DNA of 64,000 nucleotides from Megalobrama amblycephala (Eukaryota > Chordata > Actinopteri > Cypriniformes > Xenocyprididae): the NCBI RefSeq assembly GCF_018812025.1, contig NC_063050.1:11022282-11086281 (forward strand), in the 5' to 3' direction. A program made the position numbers and the translations under genes. The stretch's first letter is position 1, and the number at the start of each line of letters is the position of its first letter. The notes under the pieces were generated by a model. It was not told where the DNA came from and did not search any database. It was given only the letters and a program-made list of their open reading frames with translations. Positions 1-12,100 of this stretch are shown piece by piece.

Positions 1-54
1 CACGCATCTGGGTGTGGATATATGAGTTCACATCTTTGTCTTTGTGCATTTCAG

Positions 55-201
55 GTCACCATTTGTTGCAGTCCTGATAATTACGAGGTGTTTGTCAGTG
101 GTAAAAAAACTCACACTTTCAGCCGTCGCTACAATAACATGGAAGAGATTGATGTTTTGGAAGTTAGTGGAGATGTGCAGCTGACCTTTGTGCAGCCCTG
201 A
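55..201 (+). CDS. Galectin, C-terminal exon (partial gene)
   Basis: The last coding exon of a galectin, a beta-galactoside-binding lectin that acts in the cytosol and outside the cell. A pyrimidine-rich acceptor ending TTTCAG at 54 opens a 48-codon reading frame ending in TGA at 199-201. The peptide contains DNYEVFVSGKKTHTF, then RRYNNMEEIDVLEVSGDVQL, then TFVQP, which matches the last strands of a galectin carbohydrate-recognition domain (the F-x-V-x-x-N/S-G-x-H-x-x-x-F-x-H/R-R stretch followed by I-D-x-L-x-V-x-G-D-V). The galactose-contacting residues are mostly in the preceding exon, outside the window. The end resembles the C-terminal domain of tandem-repeat galectins such as the galectin-4/8/9 group, but one exon cannot settle the subtype. 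It is the only host gene on the plus strand here. The 3'UTR runs into the assembly gap. Confidence 0.85.
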   Translation, partial: VTICCSPDNYEVFVSGKKTHTFSRRYNNMEEIDVLEVSGDVQLTFVQP

Positions 202-255
202 CAAAGACTTCATCCAGGTTCAAGAGAAACAGCATTGTGTGCTCATATGCAAAAA

Positions 256-1255
256 NNNNNNNNNNNNNNNNNNNNNNNNNNNNNNNNNNNNNNNNNNNNN
301 NNNNNNNNNNNNNNNNNNNNNNNNNNNNNNNNNNNNNNNNNNNNNNNNNNNNNNNNNNNNNNNNNNNNNNNNNNNNNNNNNNNNNNNNNNNNNNNNNNNN
401 NNNNNNNNNNNNNNNNNNNNNNNNNNNNNNNNNNNNNNNNNNNNNNNNNNNNNNNNNNNNNNNNNNNNNNNNNNNNNNNNNNNNNNNNNNNNNNNNNNNN
501 NNNNNNNNNNNNNNNNNNNNNNNNNNNNNNNNNNNNNNNNNNNNNNNNNNNNNNNNNNNNNNNNNNNNNNNNNNNNNNNNNNNNNNNNNNNNNNNNNNNN
601 NNNNNNNNNNNNNNNNNNNNNNNNNNNNNNNNNNNNNNNNNNNNNNNNNNNNNNNNNNNNNNNNNNNNNNNNNNNNNNNNNNNNNNNNNNNNNNNNNNNN
701 NNNNNNNNNNNNNNNNNNNNNNNNNNNNNNNNNNNNNNNNNNNNNNNNNNNNNNNNNNNNNNNNNNNNNNNNNNNNNNNNNNNNNNNNNNNNNNNNNNNN
801 NNNNNNNNNNNNNNNNNNNNNNNNNNNNNNNNNNNNNNNNNNNNNNNNNNNNNNNNNNNNNNNNNNNNNNNNNNNNNNNNNNNNNNNNNNNNNNNNNNNN
901 NNNNNNNNNNNNNNNNNNNNNNNNNNNNNNNNNNNNNNNNNNNNNNNNNNNNNNNNNNNNNNNNNNNNNNNNNNNNNNNNNNNNNNNNNNNNNNNNNNNN
1001 NNNNNNNNNNNNNNNNNNNNNNNNNNNNNNNNNNNNNNNNNNNNNNNNNNNNNNNNNNNNNNNNNNNNNNNNNNNNNNNNNNNNNNNNNNNNNNNNNNNN
1101 NNNNNNNNNNNNNNNNNNNNNNNNNNNNNNNNNNNNNNNNNNNNNNNNNNNNNNNNNNNNNNNNNNNNNNNNNNNNNNNNNNNNNNNNNNNNNNNNNNNN
1201 NNNNNNNNNNNNNNNNNNNNNNNNNNNNNNNNNNNNNNNNNNNNNNNNNNNNNNN
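256..1255. other. Assembly gap of exactly 1,000 N
   Basis: Positions 256-1255 are all N. The round length suggests a placeholder rather than a measured size. Reading frames that cross it have no meaning. The galectin 3'UTR enters it on the left and repeat DNA leaves it on the right. Confidence 0.99.
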
Positions 1256-1343
1256 CCATGGCAATAAGATAATTAACTTGATTTTTTAAAATAACTGATA
1301 TACAGCATAATTTGCTATAATTAATAACCCATTTATATATATA

Positions 1344-2601
1344 CAGGTGCTAGTCATATAATTAGAATATCATCAAAAAGTTGATTTATTTCACTAATTC
1401 CATTCAAAAAGTGAAACTTGTATATTATATTCATTCATTACACACAGACTGATATATTTCAAATGTTTATTTCTTTTAATTTTGATGATTATAACTGACA
1501 ACTAAGGAAAATCCCAAATTCAGTATCTCAGAAAATTAGAATATTACTTAAGACCAATAAAATGAAAGGATTTTTAGAAATCTTGGCCAACTGAAAAGTA
1601 TGAACATGAAAAGTATGAGCATGTACAGCACTCAGTACTTAGTTGGGCTCCTTTTGCCTGAATTACTGCAGCAATGCGGCGTGGCATGGAGTCGATCAGT
1701 CTGTGGCACTGCTCAGGTGTTATGAGAGCCCAGGTTGCTCTGATAGTGGCCTTCAGCTCTTCTGCATTGTTTGGTCTGGCATATCGCATCTTCCTCTTCA
1801 CAATACCCCATAGATTTTCTATGGGGTTAAGGTCAGGCGAGTTTGCTGGCCAATTAAGAACAGGGATATCATGGTCCTTAAACCAGGTACTGGTAGCTTT
1901 GGCACTGTGTGCAGGTTGAAACCCATGTCTTGCATACATCTGTGCGTAGTGGTTCTTGAAGCTCTGACTCCAGCTGCAGTCCACTCTTTGTGAATCTCCC
2001 CCAAATTTTTGAATGGGTTTTGTTTCATAATCCTCTCCAGGGTGCGGTTATCCCTATTGCTTGTACACTTTTTTCTACCACATCTTTTCCTTCCCTTCGC
2101 CTCTCTATTAAAGGGATAGTTCACCCAAAAATGAAAATTTGATGTGTATCTGCTTAGCCCCAGGGCATCCAAGATGTAGGTGACTTTGTTTCTTCAGTCG
2201 AACACAAATGATGATTTTTAACTGCAACCGCTGCCATCTGTCAGTCTTATAACATGAGTGGATGGGAACTCGAAGAATAACAGTCTAAAACACTTCCATA
2301 GACAAATCCAAATTAAACCCTGCGGCTCGTGACGACACATTGATGTCCTAAGACTCGAAATGATTGGTTTGTGTGAGAAACCGAACAGTATTTATATATA
2401 ATTTTACCTCTAAAACACCACTATGTCCAACTGCATTCTGTACTCGTTTAGTGAGGTCTGTGGCATATACTTCAATGAATGCGAGACATCACTGTCGTTG
2501 TCAGAGCGCGATCAGACCTCACTAAACGAATGCTGAACGCAGTTGGACATAGTGGTGCTTTAGAGGATATTGGATATTGATGATTATATGACCAGCACCT
2601 G
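1344..2601 (-). mobile_element. Tc1/mariner-like DNA transposon, internally deleted, with a nested MITE fragment
   Basis: The terminal inverted repeats begin CAGGTGCTAGTCATATAAT on the left and CAGGTGCTGGTCATATAAT on the right strand, and both are flanked by TA, the Tc1/mariner target. The minus strand keeps two parts of the transposase. One is an N-terminal DNA-binding part around 1920-2100 containing NPFKNLGEIHKEW and RTTTHRCMQDMGF. The other is the C-terminal catalytic end around 1600-1915 containing NWPANSPDLNPIENLWG. Between them the first catalytic aspartate region is missing: the cut falls near 1918 and joins the two parts in different frames. The element is therefore non-autonomous. 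At its 5' coding end it was interrupted near 2108 by a second element. Confidence 0.85.
2108..2566. mobile_element. Nested MITE fragment (TTAAAGGGATAG family) with a 53-bp inverted repeat
   Basis: The segment starts TTAAAGGGATAGTTCACCC, a very common cyprinid MITE end, inside the Tc1-like element. No matching right terminus is visible before the Tc1 end resumes near 2567. It contains an imperfect hairpin: the arm at about 2408-2460 is the reverse complement of 2513-2566, with only a few mismatches. The arms carry CCACTATGTCCAACTG and its complement. The fragment probably lost its right end. Confidence 0.6.
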
Positions 2602-2604
2602 TAT

Positions 2605-3209
2605 ATATTAGGGGTGTGATGAGACGGGTATCTCACGAGACGAGACGAGACTCAAGATTGAGTTCATGAGACAAGATTTTTACACACTATTTTTAAGAAA
2701 TCCTCAATGGCGAAATACATGACTAGAAAAAATATTCTGCAAGTGTATTTGAAATGTTTTAACTAATCATCTTGTAATGAATATCATTTCATTTCTACTT
2801 TCTGATTATGAATTCATATGCAGTAAAAGACAATACTCAAGTACAGTAAAAGGTTTTGCCACTAACTCAACTGACTGACTTCTCTTTTGTATGATTTCAG
2901 TCTCTTCAGACCTTACTGTACATGATTTATGAGTTTCTACAACTTTTGACCACCTAACTGAACTCCTTTCCACAAACTGACCATAGAAATAAAAACAGTA
3001 TAAATAAAAATGGTAACACTTTACAATAAGGTCTCATTTATTAACATTAATGTATTAACCAACATCAACAATGAGCAATGTATGTGCTACAGTATTTATT
3101 AATCTTTATGTTAGTTAATAAAAATAGTCATTCATTGTTAGTTCATGATAGTTCACAGTGCATTAACTAATGTTAACAAACGAAACCTTACTGTTTGTGC
3201 TTAATAAGA
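2605..3209. repeat. Degenerate interspersed repeats, no gene
   Basis: 2605-2690 is rich in GAGAC words (GGGTGTGATGAGACGGG, then ACGAGACGAGACGAG), like the end of a decayed DNA transposon. 3008-3190 starts GGTAACACTTTACAATAAG and continues with ATTAAC/GTTAAT words, another common fish repeat; the same word recurs in direct orientation at about 3969. I see no exon in this stretch. Confidence 0.5.
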
Positions 3210-3213
3210 TTAA

Positions 3214-3941
3214 AGGTGCCCAAGAACATGTTTTTAAAAGATGTAATATAAGTCTAAGGTGTCCCCTGAATGTGTCTGTGAAGTTTCAGCTCAAAATACC
3301 CCATAGTTTGTTTTTTTTTTTATAAATTTTTTTAACTGCCTATTTTGGGGCATCATTATAAAATGCACCGATTTATGCAGCGCGGCCCCTTTAAATCTCG
3401 TGTTCTCCGCCCCAAGAGCTCGCGCTTGCCTTAAACAGCTATAAACAAAGTTCACACAGCTAATATAACCCTCAAAATGGATCTTTACAAAGTGTTCGTC
3501 ATGCAACATGTCTAATCGCGTGAGTATTTATTTGGATGTTTACATTTGATTCTGAATGAGTTTGATAGTGCTCCGTGGCTAAAGCTAACATTACACACTG
3601 TTGGAGAGATTTATAAAGAATGAAGTTGTGTTTATGAATTATACAGACTGCAAGTGTTTAAAACTGAAAATAACAACAGTCTTGTCTCCGTGAATACAGT
3701 AAGAAACGATGGTAACTTTAACCACATTTAACAGTACATTAGCAACATGCTAATAAAACATTTAGAAAGACTATATATATCACTAAAAATATCATGTTAT
3801 CATGAATCATGTCAGTTATTATTGCTCCATTTGCCATTTTTTGCCATACAGTTTGAGACTCACTGTATGTCATTTCCATGTACTGAACTCTTGTTATTCA
3901 ACTATGCCGAAGTAAATTCAATTTTTGAATCTAGGGCACCT
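3214..3941. mobile_element. TTAA-flanked MITE, AGGTGCCC family, copy 1 (728 bp)
   Basis: The ends are AGGTGCCCAAGAAC on the left and AGGTGCCCTAGATTC on the right, flanked by TTAA at 3210-3213 and 3942-3945. TTAAAGG plus a TTAA target fits the T2/Kolobok type of MITE described in Xenopus. The same family recurs at 27123-28075 and 40944-46551. This copy lacks about 240 bp that the others carry between the motifs TTTGCCA and GACTCACTGTATG. It has no coding capacity. Confidence 0.75.
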
Positions 3942-3945
3942 TTAA

Positions 3946-4644
3946 GAGAAAACTGTTATTCATTTTTATGGTAACACTTTACAATAAGTGCAACCATAAT
4001 AGCACTCTCTCAATATTCAAAGTGCAAATAAAACCAAATTTTCCTTCGATACAGAGCTAAGAGATGGTTACAACTACACTGCCCAGCCTAAAATAGCTTT
4101 CATATTGAAAGATATTTGCATTCATCAGGGAGCCACTTTCAAATGCGGGGTATTGAAATCGCATATATATATATACATTTATTTATTTTTATTTTTTTTA
4201 CCTTTTTGCTTGATGAGAGTCTGAAACTTTTAAAACACTTTCCACCAGGAATCCCCCTGGAAGGGTGAATAAAAAGAAAAGTAACAGTATCAGTATGGGA
4301 GAGGGATAGCATGCTTTCATTTAAATTAAGTTAAAAGTAATTACTATGTCTATAGATTAATAAATGCATTGTGGTTTTCTTTGTTTATATCAGTGTCAAT
4401 ATAAACACTGGTTCTTTACTACACAAATCAACACACAAATCACATTGTTCACTGCAGTAACATTAAAACCACTGATTGTTTTTTTTTTACAATGGCTAAA
4501 ACCTTCCACAGGTTAAAGCAGTTACAGAGCAGCAGCAAATGGCATGATATCTCAATATTAACAACCTTAATTTCACATGAAAATTCATGTAGGACAAAGT
4601 GTCCACAATTTTTTAAGCAGGTTTGTGTTTTTCCAAGATCTTAC
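3946..4644. other. Intergenic DNA, nothing recognised
   Basis: AT-rich single-copy-looking DNA with one GGTAACACTTTACAATAAG repeat end at about 3969. No exon, RNA gene or transposon terminus could be supported. Confidence 0.5.
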
Positions 4645-6632
4645 TTAAAACTTTACCTTGAACTTGGTTAAGTCCCGAGCTGCTTTCTTCCTGAATTCCT
4701 TCATTTTGGTTGCTTCCTCCTGAGCTGTCTTGTCCCTCAGGTTCATCCTCTCTTTCTCCTGATCTGTCTTGTGTCTCAGGTTCATCCTCTTTTTCTCCTG
4801 ATCTGTCTTGTGTCTCAGGTTCATCCTCTTTTTCTCCTGATCTGTCTTGTCCCTCAGGTTCATCCTCTTTTTCTTCTGATCTGTCTTGTGTCTCAGGTTC
4901 ATCCTCTTTTTCTCCTGATCTGTCTTGTGTCTCAGGTTCATCCTCTCTTTCTCCTGATCTGTCTTGTCCCTCAGGTTCATCCTCTTTTTCTCCTGATCTG
5001 TCTTGTCCCTCAGGTTCACCCTCTTTTTCTTCTGATCTGTCTTGTGTCTCAGGTTCATCCTCTTTTTCTCCTGATCTGTCTTGTCCCTCAGGTTCGTCCT
5101 CTCTTTCTCCTGAGCTTTTTTCTTACATAATTGATGTATTTAGAAATAATATTAAATGAATAGAGAACAGACTATCTATTAGTGAATTTTAATAATAGTT
5201 TATCAGCCTCTAAAATTGTAAAATGCCATATAGGGTTAGTTTGCCCTGAAAAGAAATATCTGTCATTAAGTAGATCCATACCCGTAAGACCTTTGTTCAT
5301 CTTTGGAAAACAAATTAAGATATTTTTGATCATATCTGATGACTCAGTGAGGCCTCTATTGACAGCAAAATAATTAACACTTTCAGATGCCCAGAAAGCT
5401 ACTAAAAACACATTTAAAAAAGTTCTTGTGGCAACAGTGGTTCAACTTTAATGTTATGAAGCGATGAGAATACTTTTTGTGCACCAAAAAACGAAATTAC
5501 TTTATTCAACAATATCTAGTGATGGGTGATTTCAAAACACTGCTTCATGAAGCTTTGAAGCTCTATGAATCTTTTGTTTTGAATCAGTGGTTCAGAGCAT
5601 GTATCAAACTGCCAAATTCACGTGAACCATTGACCATTTCAAAACACTTATGCTGTAACGAAGCCTCGATTACTGAAATCATGTGACTTCAGTGATCCGA
5701 ACCACTGATTTGAAACAAAAGATTTGTAAAGCTTCAAAGCTTCATGAAGCAGTGTTTTGAAATTCAGCCCAATACTGAGGATGACGAAGGTCTTATGGGT
5801 GTGGAACGACTTGAGAGTGAGGAATTAATGACTGAATTTTAATTTTTGGGTGAACTAACCCTAAACGTTGCAGTTGTTAGAAGGATTATTTTATAATGTA
5901 GGGTCACAAGGGTCATTTAATCCAAAATGTACTACCTTTGCAAAAAAGACACTTTGCATCCTCCTGTCTCCCAGGTAGACAGATTTTATGAATATTTACA
6001 AAACATGTTGAACATTTTTCCTAGAAAGATCATTTGCATGAAAAAAAGGTTAGATCAAGGTTATCCAATTCCTAAGGAACATTTATTTATTGTATTTATC
6101 TTTTATTCCCCAACTAATTTCTGGTGTACTAGATCAAAAAACCACTGGACAAACATCATTTGAAGCTTAGAATCTAACTTTATTTTCTAATATTTAAATT
6201 GTCATTTGCATCACTTGCCTTGTTCTTCCTGGGTACCTTGTAAAAACAGACACCACAAATACCTGACCTATCTGAAACACATAGGAAACATATTTGCTGC
6301 ATTGTTAATCTTTCGACAGGAAACAACCAATAGGAACTCTAAATTCATACATGAGCATGGTACTTACCAAGTGAACTAAAGAGAAGTGTCCCCAGACGCT
6401 CCCTCTCTTCCTGGATAGGAGAGCACATAAGGTATCCCCCCGAGCCTCCAAGTATGGCCTCAGCAAACTAAAGGTGTTCCAAAAAGAATGATTAGTTCAA
6501 TGCCATAATCAACTGGAATTTTGTGGAATTTCTAAAACCAATAAACCAATTAGTCATGTGGAATATATACAATATCATTACAAATGACAACAGTTTCATG
6601 ATCCAAAAAACTGACAATGATTTGTAGTAGTA

Positions 6633-6671
<39 letters not shown>

Positions 6672-8349
6672 GAAAAGCATTTTACCACAGCTGTGAAAAC
6701 ACCACATGAAATGCTATCATGCTGTAAGCTATGTTTCCTGAGAACTCTTTTCCATGGCCCCTGGTAGCCTTTTGAAGCAGCAAATGTGCTGAAATGTAGA
6801 TAAAGATAAAAATATTTAATGTAGATGTGTAAAATAAAGTTTACATAGAAAAACAAAAATGTAATTTTGTTTTTTGGGGTTAAAAAATGCCTGTACCTCC
6901 AGTTTTCTGCTATTTTGTTGTATTGTTCATCTGTTTCCCCAAGTGAATTAAGGTATGTAATTGTACGGTCAACAATGCTGCAGTGCTAGAAAAAAACAAA
7001 TATGTTTCACTGGGAGCCAATATGTTTGACATGTTTATAATATGTACATAGTTACTTGGTAAGTAACTTACAAAAAAAGTCCAATGATTCCCGTCCTCCA
7101 AAAAGGGACCAACAACCTTAGTTTTATTTTCAAATATGTTCTTCTTAAAAGGAAAGAAAAATTATGAATGTAAAATGAAATGTATGTAATACCTTTATTT
7201 CAGTAAGAGCAAATTAAAAACTATTGTGTGAGACTAGCAATGAATATTTGTCTATATTAGTTATACCTGTAACACTGGTAAGAACTGGCTTTTCAAGTTT
7301 TGTCAGGGTACTTCTTACCTTCGTAAAATAACTGCTCCTAGCCCGGGTGTCACCCTCCAGAATGTGACCCAGGGTCTGATTATTGATGGCCAAAACATCT
7401 GGCCGCTTCTAAACAAAAAAATTAAAGGTATTGACAATAATTTTTAAAATAAGTGCAACTTCACAAGGTAAACGAAGTGCATGAAAAAAATTATCCGAAC
7501 AATACCAGCGACCATTTTATGACCATTTTGATGTCTTCATTCACAAGTGTTGCTGGTACTGTTCCAATAATTCTTGTATTGAAAATACTCCTAGGCAGGT
7601 TTGGGCCATATCGAAAATATATATCACAATACGTCAAGACATTTTCACAATACATGATGAAATACTCAGGTGTGTTAGATTAGACTGTTGTCTTACCATT
7701 ATATAGAAAAATGTTCAAATTAGTTTAGTTAACATCTTACCCTGCTGAACAGATGGAACAAAGCATCCATTATCTAAGGAGGCATCAACCAAAGAACAAA
7801 GAGAAAAAAAAAGAAAAAGCACAAAATTACAAATGCTAAAAGTGAGAGCAAACTTGTTTTGAGAATTTTGAGTTCAAGCTTTCAAAAGTAGTGTTTTGAG
7901 GAGAAATTGTGAACTGTGAAAAGAATAAAACTTCTGAATGCCTTACATTTATATTTCTAATGATTTTATCCAAACTAACTTACATGCATAAAAGGGATAG
8001 TTCACCCAAAAATGAAAATTATGCTATGGAAGTCAATTCAGTTTTATTTTCCAAGATCAATGTATAGTACTCTAAAAAATAACACAGTAAAATTAATCTA
8101 TTGAGAACTGCAGCCCTGAGAGCAGCATATAGTTCAACAGAGAGCAGAATCGTACAGCTCGAAGGTGAACTTTCTCTTTAAAACATTTCTTACAAACAAG
8201 TTGAATTATAAAATACAAGAGAAATGTTACCTCATCAGATACTTCGTTGTTTTCTATGAGGGATTCAAAACTCTCCATGTAAAGTGGATAGGGTCCAATC
8301 CTTCCGATGCCTCTTCCATGCAGTCCTCCAGACTTCATAATTTGTAAGA
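4645..8349 (-). CDS. Ulp1/SENP-like C48 cysteine protease domain gene, nine exons, 5' incomplete
   Basis: Nine exons assembled by eye on GT-AG boundaries: 8231-8349, 7741-7773, 7319-7408, 7072-7143, 6897-6985, 6686-6788, 6368-6467, 6237-6271 and 4645-5121. Every exon phase agrees and the joined frame stays open for 371 codons, 368 from the first Met at 8338. The family removes SUMO or related modifiers. Ulp1 hallmarks appear in order: RPDVLAINNQTL, GPFLEDGNHWTFF (catalytic His before Trp), TITYLNSLGE (normally ...DSLG, here Asn instead of the catalytic Asp), and LQHDSISCGVF (oxyanion Gln six residues before the nucleophile Cys). The last exon encodes about ten 13-residue charged repeats (MNLRDKTDQEKKR type) and then a basic tail. 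The acceptor of the last exon is weak, and its final codons overlap a possible GT donor. Earlier exons may lie beyond 8349, past the satellite. It could be a host gene or a domesticated transposon gene; I cannot tell which. Confidence 0.72.
4725..5118 (-). repeat. 39-bp tandem repeat, about 10 copies, coding in the last protease exon
   Basis: The unit contains CTCCTGATCTGTCTTGT and CTCAGGTTCATCCTC, 39 bp long, so the frame is kept (13 codons). Read on the minus strand it gives MNLR(D/H)KTDQEKKR, highly charged and likely helical. The plus strand is also open through the array only because the period is a multiple of three. Confidence 0.85.
5231..5864. mobile_element. MITE with TAGGGTTAGTT ends and an internal hairpin (634 bp)
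   Basis: The left end is TAGGGTTAGTTTGCCC; the right end reads TTTAGGGTTAGTTCACCC on the other strand. An inner inverted repeat pairs about 5530-5600 with 5695-5762; both arms carry CACTGCTTCATGAAGCTT-type sequence and ACCACTGATT. The element lies in the intron before the last protease exon. It has no coding capacity and the target duplication is unclear. Confidence 0.65.
6626..6669. repeat. (TAG)n(TAA)n microsatellite in an intron
   Basis: Three to four TAG/TAA units followed by about thirteen TAA units, in the short intron between the exon carrying the catalytic Cys (ending at 6686) and the next exon (starting at 6467). Confidence 0.95.
7993..8177. mobile_element. 185-bp MITE containing a lone unit of the 62-bp satellite
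   Basis: The ends AGGGATAGTTCACC (left) and AGAGAAAGTTCACC (right strand) form a near-perfect terminal repeat. The right flank is TTAA at 8178-8181 and the left flank is the degraded ATAA. The interior from about 8052 to 8149 carries one and a bit units of the satellite that fills 9138-20613, including CTGCAGCCCTGAGAGCAGC and TAACACAGTAAAAT. It lies in the intron between the first two detected protease exons. This is the best candidate for the source of the satellite unit. Confidence 0.75.
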
Positions 8350-9137
8350 CTGCATAAATGATTATTTTCCCCTTATTTAAATGTTTTTAAGCTATTGTTT
8401 TAATATTCTATATTTTAGTGTTGAAATAATGTGCAAAGATCACAGAATAACATTTTCTACAGAAAATACAGGCCTATAAAGTACTCTTGTAGTCTTAGAC
8501 TACACCCTTTTCCCTTTATTGTTTATTAAAATACATTGTATACAGGTAGCCTAGCTAATGCACATTACAAAAAAGCATACTTACCATTCATTTATCTCAG
8601 AAAGAAATGCTCCTTGAAAGCAGAGGAATAAGCTGATAATAAAACATTGGAAACATTAGCATTACCTATGGAGAACAATGACACCAATTTTAAAGCATCA
8701 AATATTAGGATAAAATTAAAGCTGAAAGCAGTGATGAAAGGGCCTTTGCACCCGGTGGCTTTAGGAAAACCGGTGGGCAACCGAATTTCATACTTGTACG
8801 TTAAACGTAGCACGAACTGTGCTTAATTGACATTTTGAAGGTGCCGCTGTCAAGCCATTTTGCCACACCTAATTGTGAAACCCTTATGAGACATACATTT
8901 CCACCACTTCTGACACGTGTGCAAAGTTTCATGAGTTTTCGAGAATGTTTAGGCCCTCAAAAATGATTTCAGAGAACAACAATAATTTACTGAGCAATTA
9001 CAATAGGGTCCTCACACCATCAGTGCTCAGGTCCTAATAAAATAAGCTCTCGTGCTTCAAGAGCAACATGTCTATAATAAGTCACGCAGGTATTGTGCTA
9101 CTCTGCAGTGGTACCTGAAGCAGTATAAAATAGTCAT
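8350..9137. other. Region upstream of the detected protease exons, no exon recognised
   Basis: AT-rich DNA up to about 8600, then 8820-9060, whose phrasing (for example CACACCTAATTGTGAAAC, TTTCATGAGTTTTCGAG) looks like a dispersed cyprinid repeat. A minus-strand open frame at 8592-8813 has no family features. An upstream exon or promoter of the protease gene could be here, but I could not support one. Confidence 0.4.
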
Positions 9138-12100
9138 ATGAATCTATTGAGTACTGCAGCCCTGAGAGCAGCATATAGTACACTAAAATAACACAGTAAA
9201 ATGAATCTATTGAGAACTGCAGCCCTGAGAGCAGCATATAGTACACTAAAATAACACAGTAAAATGAATCTATTGAGTACTGCAGCCCTGAGAGCAGCAT
9301 ATAGTACACTAAAATAACAGCGATATGAATCTATTGAGTACTGCAGCCCTGAGAGCAGCATATAGTACACTAAAATAACACAGTAAAATGAATCTATTGA
9401 GTACTGCAGCCCTGAGAGCAGCATATAGTACACTAAAATAACACAGTAAAATGAATCTATTGAGTACTGCAGCCCTGAGAGCAGCATATAGTACACTAAA
9501 ATAACACAGTAAAATGAATCTATTGAGTACTGCAGCCCTGAGAGCAGCATATAGTACACTAAAATAACAGCGATATGAATCTATTGAGTACTGCAGCCCT
9601 GAGAGCAGCATATAGTACACTAAAATAACAGCATATGAATCTATTGAGTACTGCAGCCCTGAGAGCAGCATATAGTACACTAAAATAACAGCGATATGAA
9701 TCTATTGAGTACTGCAGCCCTGAGAGCAGCATATAGTACACTAAAATAACACAGTAAAATGAATCTATTGAGTACTGCAGCCCTGAGAGCAGCATATAGT
9801 ACACTAAAATAACACAGTAAAATGAATCTATTGAGTACTGCAGCCCTGAGAGCAGCATATAGTACACTAAAATAACACAGTAAAATGAATCTATTGAGTA
9901 CTGCAGCCCTGAGAGCAGCATATAGTACACTAAAATAACACAGTAAAATGAATCTATTGAGTACTGCAGCCCTGAGAGCAGCATATAGTACACTAAAATA
10001 ACACAGTAAAATGAATCTATTGAGTACTGCAGCCCTGAGAGCAGCATATAGTACACTAAAATAACACAGTAAAATGAATCTATTGAGTACTGCAGCCCTG
10101 AGAGCAGCATATAGTACACTAAAATAACACAGTAAAATGAATCTATTGAGTACTGCAGCCCTGAGAGCAGCATATAGTACACTAAAATAACACAGTAAAA
10201 TGAATCTATTGAGTACTGCAGCCCTGAGAGCAGCATATAGTACACTAAAATAACACAGTAAAATGAATCTATTGAGTACTGCAGCCCTGAGAGCAGCATA
10301 TAGTACACTAAAATAACACAGTAAAATGAATCTATTGAGTACTGCAGCCCTGAGAGCAGCATATAGTACACTAAAATAACAGCGATATGAATCTATTGAG
10401 TACTGCAGCCCTGAGAGCAGCATATAGTACACTAAAATAACACAGTAAAATGAATCTATTGAGTACTGCAGCCCTGAGAGCAGCATATAGTACACTAAAA
10501 TAACACAGTAAAATGAATCTATTGAGTACTGCAGCCCTGAGAGCAGCATATAGTACACTAAAATAACACAGTAAAATGAATCTATTGAGTACTGCAGCCC
10601 TGAGAGCAGCATATAGTACACTAAAATAACAGCGATATGAATCTATTGAGTACTGCAGCCCTGAGAGCAGCATATAGTACACTAAAATAACACAGTAAAA
10701 TGAATCTATTGAGTACTGCAGCCCTGAGAGCAGCATATAGTACACTAAAATAACACAGTAAAATGAATCTATTGAGTACTGCAGCCCTGAGAGCAGCATA
10801 TAGTACACTAAAATAACACAGTAAAATGAATCTATTGAGTACTGCAGCCCTGAGAGCAGCATATAGTACACTAAAATAACACAGTAAAATGAATCTATTG
10901 AGTACTGCAGCCCTGAGAGCAGCATATAGTACACTAAAATAACACAGTAAAATGAATCTATTGAGTACTGCAGCCCTGAGAGCAGCATATAGTACACTAA
11001 AATAACACAGTAAAATGAATCTATTGAGTACTGCAGCCCTGAGAGCAGCATATAGTACACTAAAATAACACAGTAAAATGAATCTATTGAGTACTGCAGC
11101 CCTGAGAGCAGCATATAGTACACTAAAATAACACAGTAAAATGAATCTATTGAGTACTGCAGCCCTGAGAGCAGCATATAGTACACTAAAATAACACGAT
11201 ATGAATCTATTGAGTACTGCAGCCCTGAGAGCAGCATATAGTACACTAAAATAACACAGTAAAATGAATCTATTGAGTACTGCAGCCCTGAGAGCAGCAT
11301 ATAGTACACTAAAATAACACGATATGAATCTATTGAGTACTGCAGCCCTGAGAGCAGCATATAGTACACTAAAATAACACAGTAAAATGAATCTATTGAG
11401 TACTGCAGCCCTGAGAGCAGCATATAGTACACTAAAATAACACAGTAAAATGAATCTATTGAGTACTGCAGCCCTGAGAGCAGCATATAGTACACTAAAA
11501 TAACACAGTAAAATGAATCTATTGAGTACTGCAGCCCTGAGAGCAGCATATAGTACACTAAAATAACACAGTAAAATGAATCTATTGAGTACTGCAGCCC
11601 TGAGAGCAGCATATAGTACACTAAAATAACAGCGATATGAATCTATTGAGTACTGCAGCCCTGAGAGCAGCATATAGTACACTAAAATAACACAGTAAAA
11701 TGAATCTATTGAGTACTGCAGCCCTGAGAGCAGCATATAGTACACTAAAATAACAGCGATATGAATCTATTGAGTACTGCAGCCCTGAGAGCAGCATATA
11801 GTACACTAAAATAACACAGTAAAATGAATCTATTGAGTACTGCAGCCCTGAGAGCAGCATATAGTACACTAAAATAACAGCGATATGAATCTATTGAGTA
11901 CTGCAGCCCTGAGAGCAGCATATAGTACACTAAAATAACAGCGATATGAATCTATTGAGTACTGCAGCCCTGAGAGCAGCATATAGTACACTAAAATAAC
12001 AGCGATATGAATCTATTGAGTACTGCAGCCCTGAGAGCAGCATATAGTACACTAAAATAACAGCGATATGAATCTATTGAGTACTGCAGCCCTGAGAGCA

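Noticed and set aside
164..1289. Five reading frames across the N block
   Set aside because: They consist almost wholly of undetermined bases.
4710..5159. Plus-strand frames rich in Ser/Pro over the 39-bp repeat
   Set aside because: Shadow of the minus-strand coding repeat; the minus strand continues in phase with eight upstream exons.
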